Source: RYN-230 sp963720645
Lineage (GTDB): Bacteria; Actinomycetota; Actinomycetes; Streptosporangiales; Streptosporangiaceae
Assembly (NCBI GenBank): GCA_963720645.1
Contig: CAVRFX010000006.1
Location: 307,832-371,831 of the forward strand
DNA: 64,000 nucleotides
Reading direction: 5' to 3'
Shown: piece after piece, positions 20,423 to 29,715 of the stretch
Position numbering within the stretch: position 1 is the stretch's first letter
How the letters are laid out: each line of letters begins with the position of its first letter
The notes under the pieces: generated by a model
What the model saw: only the letters and a program-made list of their open reading frames with translations
The model's database searches: none
What the model was told of the DNA's origin: nothing
Made by a program: the position numbers and the translations under genes

Positions 20423-20644
20423 TCGCCTAGTCTATGGCGATTCAACGCGAGGTAATATAGCGGCGCCCCGCATCCAGCCTGCGGGGGTTTCGCAGATTTT
20501 GCCCAGTTTTGGGTGGTATCCATATGTCTTAAATGCCCGAAACTAAAACTATCCGCGCGAATGCCTCGTTTACCAGCAGAATGCAAGGCGCGCTCCCGGG
20601 GAGACGCGGTCATGCACGGGCGGGCAGGCAACGCTGGAGGCGCG
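20423..20644. promoter_or_regulatory. Divergent promoter region, FHA-ABC exporter / receptor kinase
   Basis: The 222 bases are markedly more AT-rich than their surroundings (for example GGTAATATAG near 20451 and TATGTCTTAAAT near 20522), as expected for two divergent promoters. Possible leader hairpins include GCCCAG/TTGGGT around 20499-20513. No clear operator palindrome was found. A shared region would allow co-regulation of kinase and exporter. Confidence 0.5.
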
Positions 20645-23247
20645 GTGAGTGACGAGGCCCCGTGGCCGGGCAGCCCGGTCCCGGCGGGCGCGCGGGTGGC
20701 CGGGTACCGGATCGACGAGCAGATCGGCCGGGGCGGGATGGCTGTCGTCTACCGCGCCCACGACCTCCAGCTGGACCGGCAGGTGGCACTCAAGATTCTC
20801 GACCCGGTACTGGCCGGGAACGAGCAGTTCCAGCAGCGGTTCATCCGCGAGTCCCGGGCCGCGGCCGCGGTGGATCACCCGAACATCATCCCGATCTTCG
20901 CGGCCGGCGAGGCGGACGGCGTGCTGTTCATCGCCATGCGCTACGTGTCCGGCCCGGACGTGCGCAGGCTCCTCGACTCCGGCGGGCCGCTGGCCGTCCC
21001 GCGGGCCGTGGACATCGTGTTCCAGGTGGCTGCGGCGCTGGACACCGCGCACCAGCGGGGCCTGGTGCACCGGGACGTGAAACCCGCGAACATGCTGCTC
21101 GACCCGGCTCCGGGCGGCGGCCGTTCCGATCACGTGTACCTGTCGGATTTCGGGCTGAGCAAGCAGGCCGTGGCCGGCCGGGGCCTCACCGCGACCGGGC
21201 AGCTGGTCGGCACGCTCGACTACGTCGCCCCGGAGCAGATCGAGAACCGGCCGGTCAACGGCCGGGGGGATCTGTACTCGCTGGCCTGCACGGCGTTCGA
21301 GATGCTCTCCGGGGCCCCGCCGTTCCGGCGGGACCAGCACCTGGCCCTGCTGTGGGCGCAGCTGTCCGAGCCGCCGCCGCGGCTGACCCGCGGGCGTCCC
21401 GGCCTCCCGCCCGCGGTGGACCAGGTCATGCGCAAGGCCATGGCCAAGTCGCCCGCCGACCGCTACCCGGGGTGCCTCGATTTCGCGGAGGCGCTGCGGG
21501 CCGCCTGCCTGCCGGGTTCGGCGCGGCCCGGCCCCGCCGCGCCCAGCCTCACGGGAACCGGCCCCGCCACGGCCGGCCCCGTCACCCCCGGCCAGGCGGT
21601 CCCTGGCCCGGACGCAGCGGACGAACCGGATACCGCGCTGATTTACGGCGCCGCCTCCCCCACGGGCGGCCCTGGGCCAGCCACTGACCCGGCTGATCCC
21701 GCCGTCCCGGTCGTCTCCGGCTGGGCGCGGCCGGCCTTAGCGCCGCCGGGTGCGTCGTCCGGGCCGCCCACGGACCCTCCTGCCCCCGGCGCGTCCTTCA
21801 CCGCGGGCCCCGCCACCGACGTCCCCTTCTTCCCTGGCCCGTCCACGGAGGCGCCCGCCCCGGCCGGACCGGGCGCCGGACCCGCCTCCGCCGCCCGGCC
21901 GCCGGACGCCGCCCCCCTGGCAGACACCGGCCCCCTGGGCACCAGCCCCGGAGCGGGCACCGGCGGCCCCCTGGCGGACACCGGGCCCCTGGCCCCCACC
22001 GGGCCGTTCCCGGCCACCGGCGGGCGTCCCGCGGCCCCTCCCGCCGGCCCCTCCCGGCCCTGGTGGCGCTCCCCGATGGTGGTCACGCTCGTGGCCCTGG
22101 TCATCCTGGGCCTGGGCGGCACCGCGCTGGCCATCACCCACCGAGGCCGGCGGCCACGGCCCAGACGGCGCTGACCCCGCCCGGCTGCGTCGCGGCGTCC
22201 TCCACCGCGCCCCGGCTGGCGGGCGTGCATCCCCAGTTCGTCACGCTGACCGGGATGCCGTTCGCGGTCGCGGTGACCGGCAACGGGCGCTGGTCGTTCG
22301 TGTCCACCGGGGTGGGCCGCTCGATCGACGTGCTGCGGGCCGGCGCCGGGCTGGCCCCGGTCCTGGCCAGCCGGATCATGGTGCCGGCCGCGGTGCACGG
22401 GGAGGCCATCACCAGGGACGGGCGCTACCTGCTGGCCGCGTCCGGCAGCGGGGTGGTGGTGGTCCGGGTGTCCCGCGCCGAGCACGGCCGGGCCGGCAGC
22501 GTGCTGGGCATGCTCACCAGCCCGGGCGAGTCGGGGGCGGTCGAGGTGGCGGTGTCCCGGGACGGCCGGTTCGCGTTCGTCACCGAGAACGGCAGCGGCA
22601 CCCTGGCCGTGTTCAACCTGGCCGCCGCCCTGGCCAGCGGGCTGCGTGACTCCGGCTTCGTCGGCGACGTGCGGCTCGGGGTGAACCCGATCGGGATCGC
22701 CATGTCGGGCAACGGCCAGTGGCTGTACGTGACCACCCAGAAGCGCGACCCGCACGCGGATCAGGGCACGCTGAGCGTGATCAGCGCGGCCCGGGCCGAG
22801 TCGCACCCGGCCGGGTCGGTCCAGGCTACGGCCGCGGCGGGCTGTGACCCCGGCCGGGTGATCACCACGTCCGGGGGCGCCACGGTGTGGGTCACCGCCC
22901 GGGCCAGCAACGCGCTGCTGGCGTTCTCGGCCGCGCGGCTGCGCAGCGACCCGGGCCGGGCCCTGATCGCGAAGGTCCGGGTCGGGCAGGCGCCGATCGG
23001 GCTCACCGCGCTGCCCGGCGGCCGCCGGCTCCTGATCGCCAACTCTGGCCTGCGCCAGGGACGCCCGGCCAGTCTCGCGGTGATCGACGAGGCCGCCGCC
23101 CTGGCGGGCCGCCCGGCCCTGGTCGGCGTGATCGGGGCGGGGCTACTGCCGCGGGAGTTCGCCGTGGTCCCGGGCGGCCGGACCGCGCTGGTCACGAATT
23201 CGGCCTCACACCAATTGGAGGCCGTAAATGTGTCGCGGCTGGGATAA
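20645..23247 (+). CDS. Receptor Ser/Thr protein kinase with extracytoplasmic beta-propeller (one frameshift)
   Basis: Paralogue of the kinase at 3257-5882. From the GTG at 20645 (GGAGG at 20636-20640; an ATG at 20612 is an alternative): GRGGMAVVY (28-36), Lys50, HRDVKPAN (142-149), DFG (168-170), APE (195-197), then a Pro/Ala-rich linker of about 190 residues, a membrane helix (MVVTLVALVILGLGGTALAI) and, after a frame change near 22140, a YncE-like beta-propeller with repeats such as AVTGNGRWSFVSTG, ITRDGRYLLAASG, VSRDGRFAFVTEN and AMSGNGQWLYVTT. It diverges from the FHA-FHA-ABC exporter, whose FHA domains are plausible targets of its phosphorylation (by analogy to PknF-Rv1747). The sensed ligand is unknown. 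Confidence 0.88.
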
Positions 23248-23421
23248 TCCGATTCCCAGAAAGCTGGATAACCCGCTTGTGGCCAGGGAAGATAGCAACA
23301 GGGACGGTCCGTCGCGGGCTGACCGCCGCTCGGGCGGCGCCTGCGTACCGGACGGTCATGTCATAACATTTGCGCAACGCTGCCCGGCACCCGGCTGGGA
23401 CATGAGCACCTGGCGGCTTCC

Positions 23422-24202
23422 GTGAGCGAATACCCAACGCAACGCCTGCCGATCCAGCACGGAAACGACGGCGGGTACGGCGGCTTGTTCGAAGAGCCTG
23501 AGGGCCGCGGCAGCCGCACGCCCCGGCGGCGGCGGCGCCGCTGGCCGCTCATCCTGCTCATCATCCTGGTCGTGCTGGCCGGCTTGTTCGTCGTCGTCAA
23601 CCGGGTGGCCGTCCACCTGGCGGACAACGAGTTCGCCACCCAGATCCAGAAGCAGGGCTTCAGCACCAAGCCGAGCGTGTCGATCCAGGGCTTCCCCTTC
23701 CTCACCCAGGTGGCCGCCCGCGACTTCAAGGACGTCCGCATCACGGCCAACGGCGAGAAGGCCGGGCCCGTGACCGTCGAACGACATCAACGCCACCCTC
23801 AAGGACATCAAGCTCAACTCCGGCTTCAACAGCGGCACGGTGTCCAGCATCGACGGCACCGGCCTGATCACGTTCGGCAACCTGGCCAAGGCCGGGTCCA
23901 GCGCGGCCGGCGTGGCCGACCTGAAGATCGCCAGGAAGAGTAACGACGAGGCGAAGATCACGGCGAACGTGGCCGGCATCTTCTCCGGCAGCGGGGTAGC
24001 GCGGGTGACCGAGTCGGGCGGCAAGATCCACGTGCGGCTGATCTCAGCGGGCGGCCTCCCGACCTCACTCCTGGGCGGCCTGGGCAATTTCTCGATCCCG
24101 CTGCCCAACCTGCCGATGGGCATGACGCTGCAGAGCGTCACGCTCACGGCCCAGGGTGCGCTGGTGCACATCACCGGTCACGACATCCCTTTCGGTAACT
24201 GA
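23422..24202 (+). CDS. DUF2993 (LmeA-like) membrane-anchored lipid-binding protein (one frameshift)
   Basis: N-terminal cytoplasmic arginine-rich stretch, one membrane helix (WPLILLIILVVLAGLFVVVN), then a DUF2993 domain: NEFATQIQKQGFSTKPSVSI, GFPFLTQVAARDFKDVRITA and the C-terminal TAQGALVHITGHDI. The frame changes near 23780. In mycobacteria the DUF2993 protein LmeA binds phospholipid and supports lipomannan synthesis in the periplasm; a similar lipid-binding role is inferred here. The start is the GTG at 23422. It lies 175 bases behind the receptor kinase on the same strand, so envelope lipid handling may be part of the same regulon. Confidence 0.8.
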
Positions 24203-24280
24203 CGGGCCCTGAGCGGCCTCCGCCCGATCCCCTGGCGAACTGCCCGGACCCGCTGGCTAGCGCACGCCCCATCGCCGGCT

Positions 24281-24293
24281 TACCATCGCGGTC
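24281..24293 (+). promoter_or_regulatory. Candidate -10 box for a leaderless APC permease transcript
   Basis: TACCAT at 24281-24286 fits an actinobacterial -10 (TANNNT) and ends 7 bases before the GTG at 24294. No ribosome site precedes that GTG, so a leaderless message is likely. Confidence 0.4.
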
Positions 24294-26632
24294 GTGGCCA
24301 TGATGTTCGGGGTCGTCAAGCGCCTGCTGCTGGGACGCCCGGTACGCAGTGACCGACTTGGTCACACCCTGCTCCCCAAGCGGATCGCGCTGCCGGTGTT
24401 CGCCAGCGACGCCCTGTCCTCCGTCGCGTACGCGACCGAGGAGATCCTGATCGTCCTGTCGGTCGGCGGCATCGCGTTCTTCCACTACACGCCCTACATC
24501 GCGCTCGCAGTGGGCGTGCTCATGCTGGTCGTGGTGGCGTCCTACCGGCAGAACGTCCACGCCTACCCCTCCGGCGGCGGCGACTACGAGGTAGCCTCCA
24601 CCAACCTGGGGCCCAAGGTGGGGCTGGTGGTGGCCAGCGCGCTGATGGTCGACTACACGCTGACCGTGGCGGTGTCGGTCTCCGCCGGGGTGGCCAACCT
24701 GGCCTCGGCCTTCCCGGTCCTGGACTCCCGCGTCACGCTCATCGCCGTGCTGGTGGTGGCGGTCATCGCGCTGATGAACCTGCGCGGGGTCCGCGAGTCC
24801 GGCACCGCGTTCGCCATCCCCACCTACTGCTTCATCGGCGTGGTCTCACTGCTGATCATCTGGGGCCTTACCCGGGTGGGACTCGGCCATCACCTGCAGT
24901 CCGACAGCGCCAGCTACCGGATCAAGACCAGCCGCGAGTTCACCGGCGTCGCGCTGCTGTTCCTGCTGCTGCGGGCCTTCTCCTCGGGGTGCACGGCGCT
25001 CACCGGGGTGGAGGCGATCAGCAACGGCGTCCCGGCCTTCCGCAAGCCCAAGAGCAAGAACGCCGCCACCACGCTGCTCATGCTCGGCCTGATCGCGGTG
25101 GCCATGTTCGCCGGGGTCACGGCGCTGGCGCTGGCCAGCCACGTGCACTACGCCCCCGCGCAGGACCTGATCGGCATGCCCCCCGGCACGACCCAGCGCA
25201 CGGTCATCGCCCAGGTCGGCCGGGCCGTGTTCGGCGACACCTCGCCGCTGTTCTACGTGCTGCAGTTGTTCACCGCGCTGATCCTGGTGCTGGCCGCGAA
25301 CACCGCGTTCAACGGGTTCCCGGTGCTGGCCTCGATCCTGTCCCGGGACGGGAACATGCCCCGCCAGCTGCGTAACCGCGGCGACCGGCTGGCCTTCAGC
25401 AACGGGATCCTGCTGCTGGCGGGGTTCGCGATCCTGCTCATCGTGGTGTTCCAGGCCTCGCCCACCCGGCTGATCCAGCTGTACATCATCGGCGTGTTCG
25501 TCTCGTTCGTGTGCAGCCAGACCGGGATGATCCGGCACTGGAACCGGCTGCTGCGCGACCAGACCGACAAGAGCGTGCGGCGGCGCATGGTCCGGTCCCG
25601 GGCGATCAACACGGTCGGGGCGTGCGTCACCGCGGTGGTCCTGGTCATCGTGCTGATCAGCAAGTTCGCCAGCGGGGCGTGGATCGTCGTGGTGGCCATG
25701 CCGATCATCTGGCTGACCATGCGCGGCATCCACCGGCACTACGACAACGTCGCGGTCGAGCTGACCCCGCCGGAGGATCTCACCATCACCCTGCCGGCCC
25801 GCAACCGCACCATCGTCCTGGTGTCCAAGCTGCACCTGCCGACGCTGCGGGCCGTGTCCTACGCGCGGGCCACCCAGCCGAGCCACCTCGAGGCGGTCAC
25901 GGTGGACGTGGACGAGGCGGAGACGCTCCGGCTGAAGGAGGACTGGGAGCGGGCCAACATCCCGGTCCCGCTGACCGTGGTGGCCTCCCCCTACCGGGAG
26001 ATCACCCGGCCCGTGGTGGGCTACGTGAAGCGGCTGCGCCGGGAGAGCCCCGCGACATCGTCACCGTGTACATCCCTGAATACGTGCTCGGGCACTGGTG
26101 GGAGCAGTTGCTGCACAACCACAGCGCGCTGCGGCTGAAGTCCCGGCTGCTGCTGCTGCCCGGGGTCGTGGTGGCCAGCGTGCCCTACCAGCTGCGGTCC
26201 GCGGCCCACCGCTACCCGGCGGGCGTCCAGCTGCCGACCACCGTGGACGCCACCCCGCCGCCGGGCGGGGCGGACGCGATGCCGCCGCTGGTGAAGCTGA
26301 CCGCCGACCGGGACGCGCTGCACGCCGCCGACCTCCAGGCCGAGTGCCTCGACGCCGGCGCGACCCCGATCGCCGATACCGGGGCCCACGAGTACGTGGA
26401 CGTGGCGGGCACGCTGCGCACGGTCACGCTCCGGCCGCGGGGCACGAGCCTGACGATGGAGGCGGACCTGTGGGACGGCACCGGCAGCGTGACCCTGGTC
26501 TGGCTGGGCCGCCGGGACATCCCGGGCATCCGGCCCGGGCGGCGGATCACGGTGCACGGGCGGGTCGCCCAGGTCAAGGACGAGCGGACCATCTACAACC
26601 CCAGCTACCAGCTCCAGCCCGGCCCCGACTGA
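24294..26632 (+). CDS. APC-family permease (KimA-like) joined to an OB-fold domain (one frameshift)
   Basis: About twelve helices of the amino acid-polyamine-organocation fold: SDALSSVAYATEEILIVLSV (first helix), YPSGGGDYEVASTNLGPKVG, TALTGVEAISNGVPAFRKPK and ANTAFNGFPVLASILSRDG are typical of the KimA/YdaO branch, whose Bacillus member imports potassium. A cytoplasmic C-terminal domain follows (from about 25790). Near 26055 the frame changes by one base. The open frame then continues past VPYQLRS, where such permeases normally end, straight into an OB-fold (VAGTLRTVTLRPRGTSLTME through VKDERTIYNPSYQL), usually a separate protein; an internal ATG at 26279 could start it separately. It converges on kdpE/kdpD-like genes with a 6-base gap, which supports a potassium role. 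Confidence 0.85.
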
Positions 26633-26638
26633 GCCCCG

Positions 26639-27313
26639 CTAGCAGCTGAACCGGTAGCCCATCCCCGGCTCAGTGAGCAGATAGCGCGGCCGGGACGGGT
26701 CGGGTTCCAGCTTGCGCCGCAGGTGAGCAACGTGGACGCGAAGGTAGTTCGCCTCGGTCTGGTACTGCGGCCCCCACACCTCCTGCAGTAGCTGCCTCTG
26801 GGTGACGAGACGGTTTTCGTTGCGGACAAGAATTTCCAGCAGCGACCACTCGGTGGGGGTCAGCCGGACGTCGGCGTCGCCCCGGATCACGCGTTTCGCC
26901 GCCAGGTCCACGGTGAAATCCGGGGTCACCCGGACCGGCTCGTCGGGGGCGGGCGTCGCCCGGCGGACCGCGGCGCGGAGCCTGGCCAGCAGCTCGTTCA
27001 TGCCGAACGGCTTGGTGACGTAGTCGTCCGCGCCGGCGTCCAGCGCGGCCACCTTCTGGGCCTCCTGGCCCCACGCCGACAGCACGATGATCGGCGTGGA
27101 GGTCCAGCCGCGGACGCCCCGGATCACCTCGGTGCCGTCCATGTCAGGCAGGCCGAGATCGAGGATCAGCACGTCCGGGCGGTCGCGGGCCATCGCGGCC
27201 AGCCCGGAGGCGCCGTCCGCCGCGGTCGTGACCTCGTACTTGCGGGCGGTGAGGTTGATCCGCAGGGCGCGGAGGATCGGTTCCTCGTCGTCGATGACGA
27301 GAACCCTGGTCAT
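26639..27313 (-). CDS. kdpE: OmpR-type response regulator, KdpE-like, 224 aa
   Basis: Receiver domain with acidic pocket DDEE (about 8-11), phosphorylated Asp in LILDLGLPDMDG (about 53) and Lys in DDYVTKPFGMNELLAR (about 104), followed by a winged-helix DNA-binding domain (RLTPTEWSLLEILVRNENRL, NYLRVHVAHLRRKLEPDP, TEPGMGYRFSC). Length and the C-terminus are typical of KdpE. The ATG at 27313 gives the standard N-terminus but has a GGGAG directly abutting it; GTGs at 27343 or 27382 (the latter overlapping the kinase stop as GTGA) are alternatives. It pairs with the sensor kinase upstream. Confidence 0.88.
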   Translation of the reverse strand: MTRVLVIDDEEPILRALRINLTARKYEVTTAADGASGLAAMARDRPDVLILDLGLPDMDGTEVIRGVRGWTSTPIIVLSAWGQEAQKVAALDAGADDYVTKPFGMNELLARLRAAVRRATPAPDEPVRVTPDFTVDLAAKRVIRGDADVRLTPTEWSLLEILVRNENRLVTQRQLLQEVWGPQYQTEANYLRVHVAHLRRKLEPDPSRPRYLLTEPGMGYRFSC

Positions 27314-27378
27314 CTCCCGGCGGTCCGGCCGGGCCGTCACGGCCCCCCGCTCGCTGTCCGGGGCTCGCGGTCCGGGGC

Positions 27379-29226
27379 TCACGGTTCGGCGGGCGCGGCG
27401 GACGCGGCCGGGGCCGCCGCCACCGGCAGGCTCACCTGGACCGTGAGCCCGCCGCCGGGGGTGTCCGTGGCGTGGATCGTGCCGCCCATGGCCTCCAGGA
27501 AGCCCCGGGCCACGGCGAGGCCGAGGCCGACGCCGTTGCCGGTGGCGCGGTCACCGAGCCGCTCGAACGGCTCGAACATGCGCAGCTTGAACTCGTCCGG
27601 CACGCCCGGGCCGTGGTCGAGCACCTCCAGGCGCACGCTGCCGCCGGCCGGGCAGGCGCGCAGCTCCGGCGGCTGCCCCTCCGGGGAATGGGCCAGCGCG
27701 TTGGAGAACAGGTTGGCCAGCACCCGTTCCAGCAGCACCGGGTCGGTGCGCACCAGCGGCAGGTCGTCGGGCACCGTGATCCGCACGCTGCTGGCCGGGG
27801 CCAGCCCGAGCAGCGCGGCCGGCGCGACCTCATCGACCGAGGTGGGCCGCAGGAACGGCTGCAGCGACCCGGTGGCCAGCCGGCTCATGTCCAGCAGGTT
27901 GCCGATCAGCGCGTCCAGCCGGTCCGCCCCATCCTCGATGGTCGCGAGCAGCGCCGCCTCGTCGGCCGCGGTCCACTCCACGTCGGTCTGCCGCAGCGTG
28001 CTGACGCTGGCCTTGATGGAGGCCAGCGGGGTGCGCAGGTCGTGGCTGACCGCGGCGAGCAGCGCGGTGCGCATCCGGTTGCCCTCGGCCAGCGCCTCGG
28101 CCTGGGCCGCCTGGGTCCGCAGCCGGTCCCGGTCGAGGGCCGCGCCGGCCTGGGCCGCGAAGCCGTCCAGCAGCCGGGCCGTGATCGGGCGCGGCTGCCC
28201 GGCCACGAGCAGCGCCACCGTGTCGCTGACCGGGACGCGGGTCGCCACCGCCCCCGGCGGCGCGGTCCCGCTGACCGCGACGCTGACCCACTGGTCCCGG
28301 ACCCGCTCGGCCAGCTCGGCCCGGCCGCCCCAGGCGCTGGTCAGGTGATCCAGCACGGCGGTGGGCGTGTCGGCGCCGCCGAGCACCGTCTGGGCCAGCT
28401 CCAGCAGCGAGGCGGCCTCACTGGCGCTGCGGTCGGCCAGCACCTGGCGGCGGGCGGCCAGGTGGACCACGCTGCTGACCGTCACCGCGACGGTGACGAA
28501 CAGCAGCAGGGCCAGCATGTTGCGGGGCTCGGCGATCGTCAGCGTGTGCAGCGGGCGGGTGAAATACCAGTTGAGCAGCAGGCTCGCGGTGATCGCGGCC
28601 AGCACGGCGGGCCAGAACCCGCCGACGATCGCCACCGCGACCACGGCCACCAGATAGACCAGCAGGTCGTTGGCGAGGTCGAGGTGCGGGCGCAGCGCCA
28701 CCAGCAGCACGGTCAGCAGCGGCAGCCCGGCGACCAGCAGGATCCCGACGGCCTGCCGCCGGCCGCTCAGGCCCGCGCGCATGGTCTCGCCCGCCGGCGC
28801 GGTGATCCCGCTCCGGCCCGCATCGCCGCTCCCGGGCCGCCCGCCACGCACGCGCACAATCCCTAGTCTGAACGACGAAGCCAGCCAGCGCACTATCAGG
28901 CCGATCCCGGCCCCGGCCACGACGCAGATGGCCATGGTCACGGCGGCGCGCACCGCGACCGGTCCGGTCATCCGCAGCTGGGCGTACGGCGGGTGGGAAA
29001 AGCCCGCCACGGTCAGCCAGCCGATCACCCCGAGCACCGGCGCGACCAGCGGCTCGGACACCACGGAGATGGCCAGGACCACGGCCGCGGCCAGGATGAG
29101 GACCCCGGTGGCCGGGAGCCGCCCGCCCAGCCCGGCGGCCAGCGCCCCGGTCAGCAGCAGCGCGGTGAAGCCGGCGGGCAGCGCGAAGTGGGCGGCCAGC
29201 CCGCGGGGTGAGCGGTTGTGGTCCAT
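27379..29226 (-). CDS. Sensor histidine kinase, KdpD-like without the N-terminal KdpD/USP region, 615 aa
   Basis: Membrane sensor with two clusters of helices (residues about 12-125 and 160-265; the second is the DUF4118 four-helix region of KdpD), a GAF-like segment (about 275-385), the dimerisation domain with phospho-His in AVSHDLRTPLASIKASV, and an ATPase domain with NLFSNALAHSPEG, DHGPGVP and GNGVGLGLAVARGFLEAMGG. The universal-stress-like KdpD input domain of about 350 residues, normal in E. coli KdpD, is absent. The regulator gene follows at once. No kdpFABC operon lies in the window; the nearest transporter is the KimA-like permease that converges on this operon. Confidence 0.85.
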   Translation of the reverse strand: MDHNRSPRGLAAHFALPAGFTALLLTGALAAGLGGRLPATGVLILAAAVVLAISVVSEPLVAPVLGVIGWLTVAGFSHPPYAQLRMTGPVAVRAAVTMAICVVAGAGIGLIVRWLASSFRLGIVRVRGGRPGSGDAGRSGITAPAGETMRAGLSGRRQAVGILLVAGLPLLTVLLVALRPHLDLANDLLVYLVAVVAVAIVGGFWPAVLAAITASLLLNWYFTRPLHTLTIAEPRNMLALLLFVTVAVTVSSVVHLAARRQVLADRSASEAASLLELAQTVLGGADTPTAVLDHLTSAWGGRAELAERVRDQWVSVAVSGTAPPGAVATRVPVSDTVALLVAGQPRPITARLLDGFAAQAGAALDRDRLRTQAAQAEALAEGNRMRTALLAAVSHDLRTPLASIKASVSTLRQTDVEWTAADEAALLATIEDGADRLDALIGNLLDMSRLATGSLQPFLRPTSVDEVAPAALLGLAPASSVRITVPDDLPLVRTDPVLLERVLANLFSNALAHSPEGQPPELRACPAGGSVRLEVLDHGPGVPDEFKLRMFEPFERLGDRATGNGVGLGLAVARGFLEAMGGTIHATDTPGGGLTVQVSLPVAAAPAASAAPAEP

Positions 29227-29387
29227 CGGGTCCAGTTCACCGCGCGCGGGGCAGGGTAGAGCTGATCTTCACGCAGCCTTAACGCGCCCGCCCGAGGACC
29301 TTAACGCCCCCCTAACGGTCCGTTCGCGGCACCCGGGGAGCCTCGCCGGATGCGCCTCAGTCCCCTGGCCCGCCCACGGGAGTCCTG

Positions 29388-29630
29388 GCCCGGCCCCCGT
29401 CCCCGACCCGGGCCCCATCCCGGACCCAGGCGCCGTCCCCGACCCCGGGCCCCATCCCTGGCCCGGCCCCCGTCCCCGACCCGGGCCCCATCCCGGACCC
29501 GGGGCCCGTCCCCGACCCGGGGCCCGTCCCCGACCGGGCCCCGTCCCCGACCCAGGCGCCGTCCCAGGGCCCGGGCGCCGTCCCAGGCCCAGGCGCCGTC
29601 CCAGGCCCAGGGCCCGTCCCGCGCCCGGGA
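29388..29630. repeat. GC-rich degenerate tandem repeat array in 484-base intergenic region
   Basis: About 240 bases made of imperfect units such as CCCGTCCCCGACCCGGGCCC and CCAGGCGCCGTCC, in the space between the sensor kinase (start 29226) and the exporter gene (stop 29711). All six frames give Pro/Gly/Arg low complexity, so it is not called a gene. Bases 29227-29387 hold the likely promoter of the kinase operon (two TTAACG(C) motifs near 29279-29308) and nothing else obvious. Confidence 0.7.
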
Positions 29631-29665
29631 GCCCGGAGCACCCCCGTCGGCAGGCACAGGTCAAT

Positions 29666-29715
29666 CGTGATCAACTGATTGGTGTTGCTGGAGCAACACC
29701 AATCAGTTGATCACG
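29666..29715. repeat. Perfect 24-bp inverted repeat with 2-base loop
   Basis: The left arm 29666-29689 begins CGTGATCAACTGATTGG and is exactly complementary to the right arm 29692-29715; only GG separates them. The element is about 46% GC against more than 75% around it. The right arm reaches over the stop codon (29711-29713) of the exporter gene. It could be a strong transcription terminator for that gene (a hairpin without a T tract) or a protein-binding palindrome; no target duplication or transposase is nearby. Confidence 0.9.

Noticed and set aside
29388..29630. CRISPR-like or coding repeat
   Set aside because: Units are degenerate, adjoin without spacers and have no cas genes nearby; a protein reading gives only Pro/Arg/Gly low complexity.
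29666..29715. Insertion sequence end or att site
   Set aside because: No transposase or integrase gene, no target duplication and no second copy in the window; kept as an unexplained palindrome.
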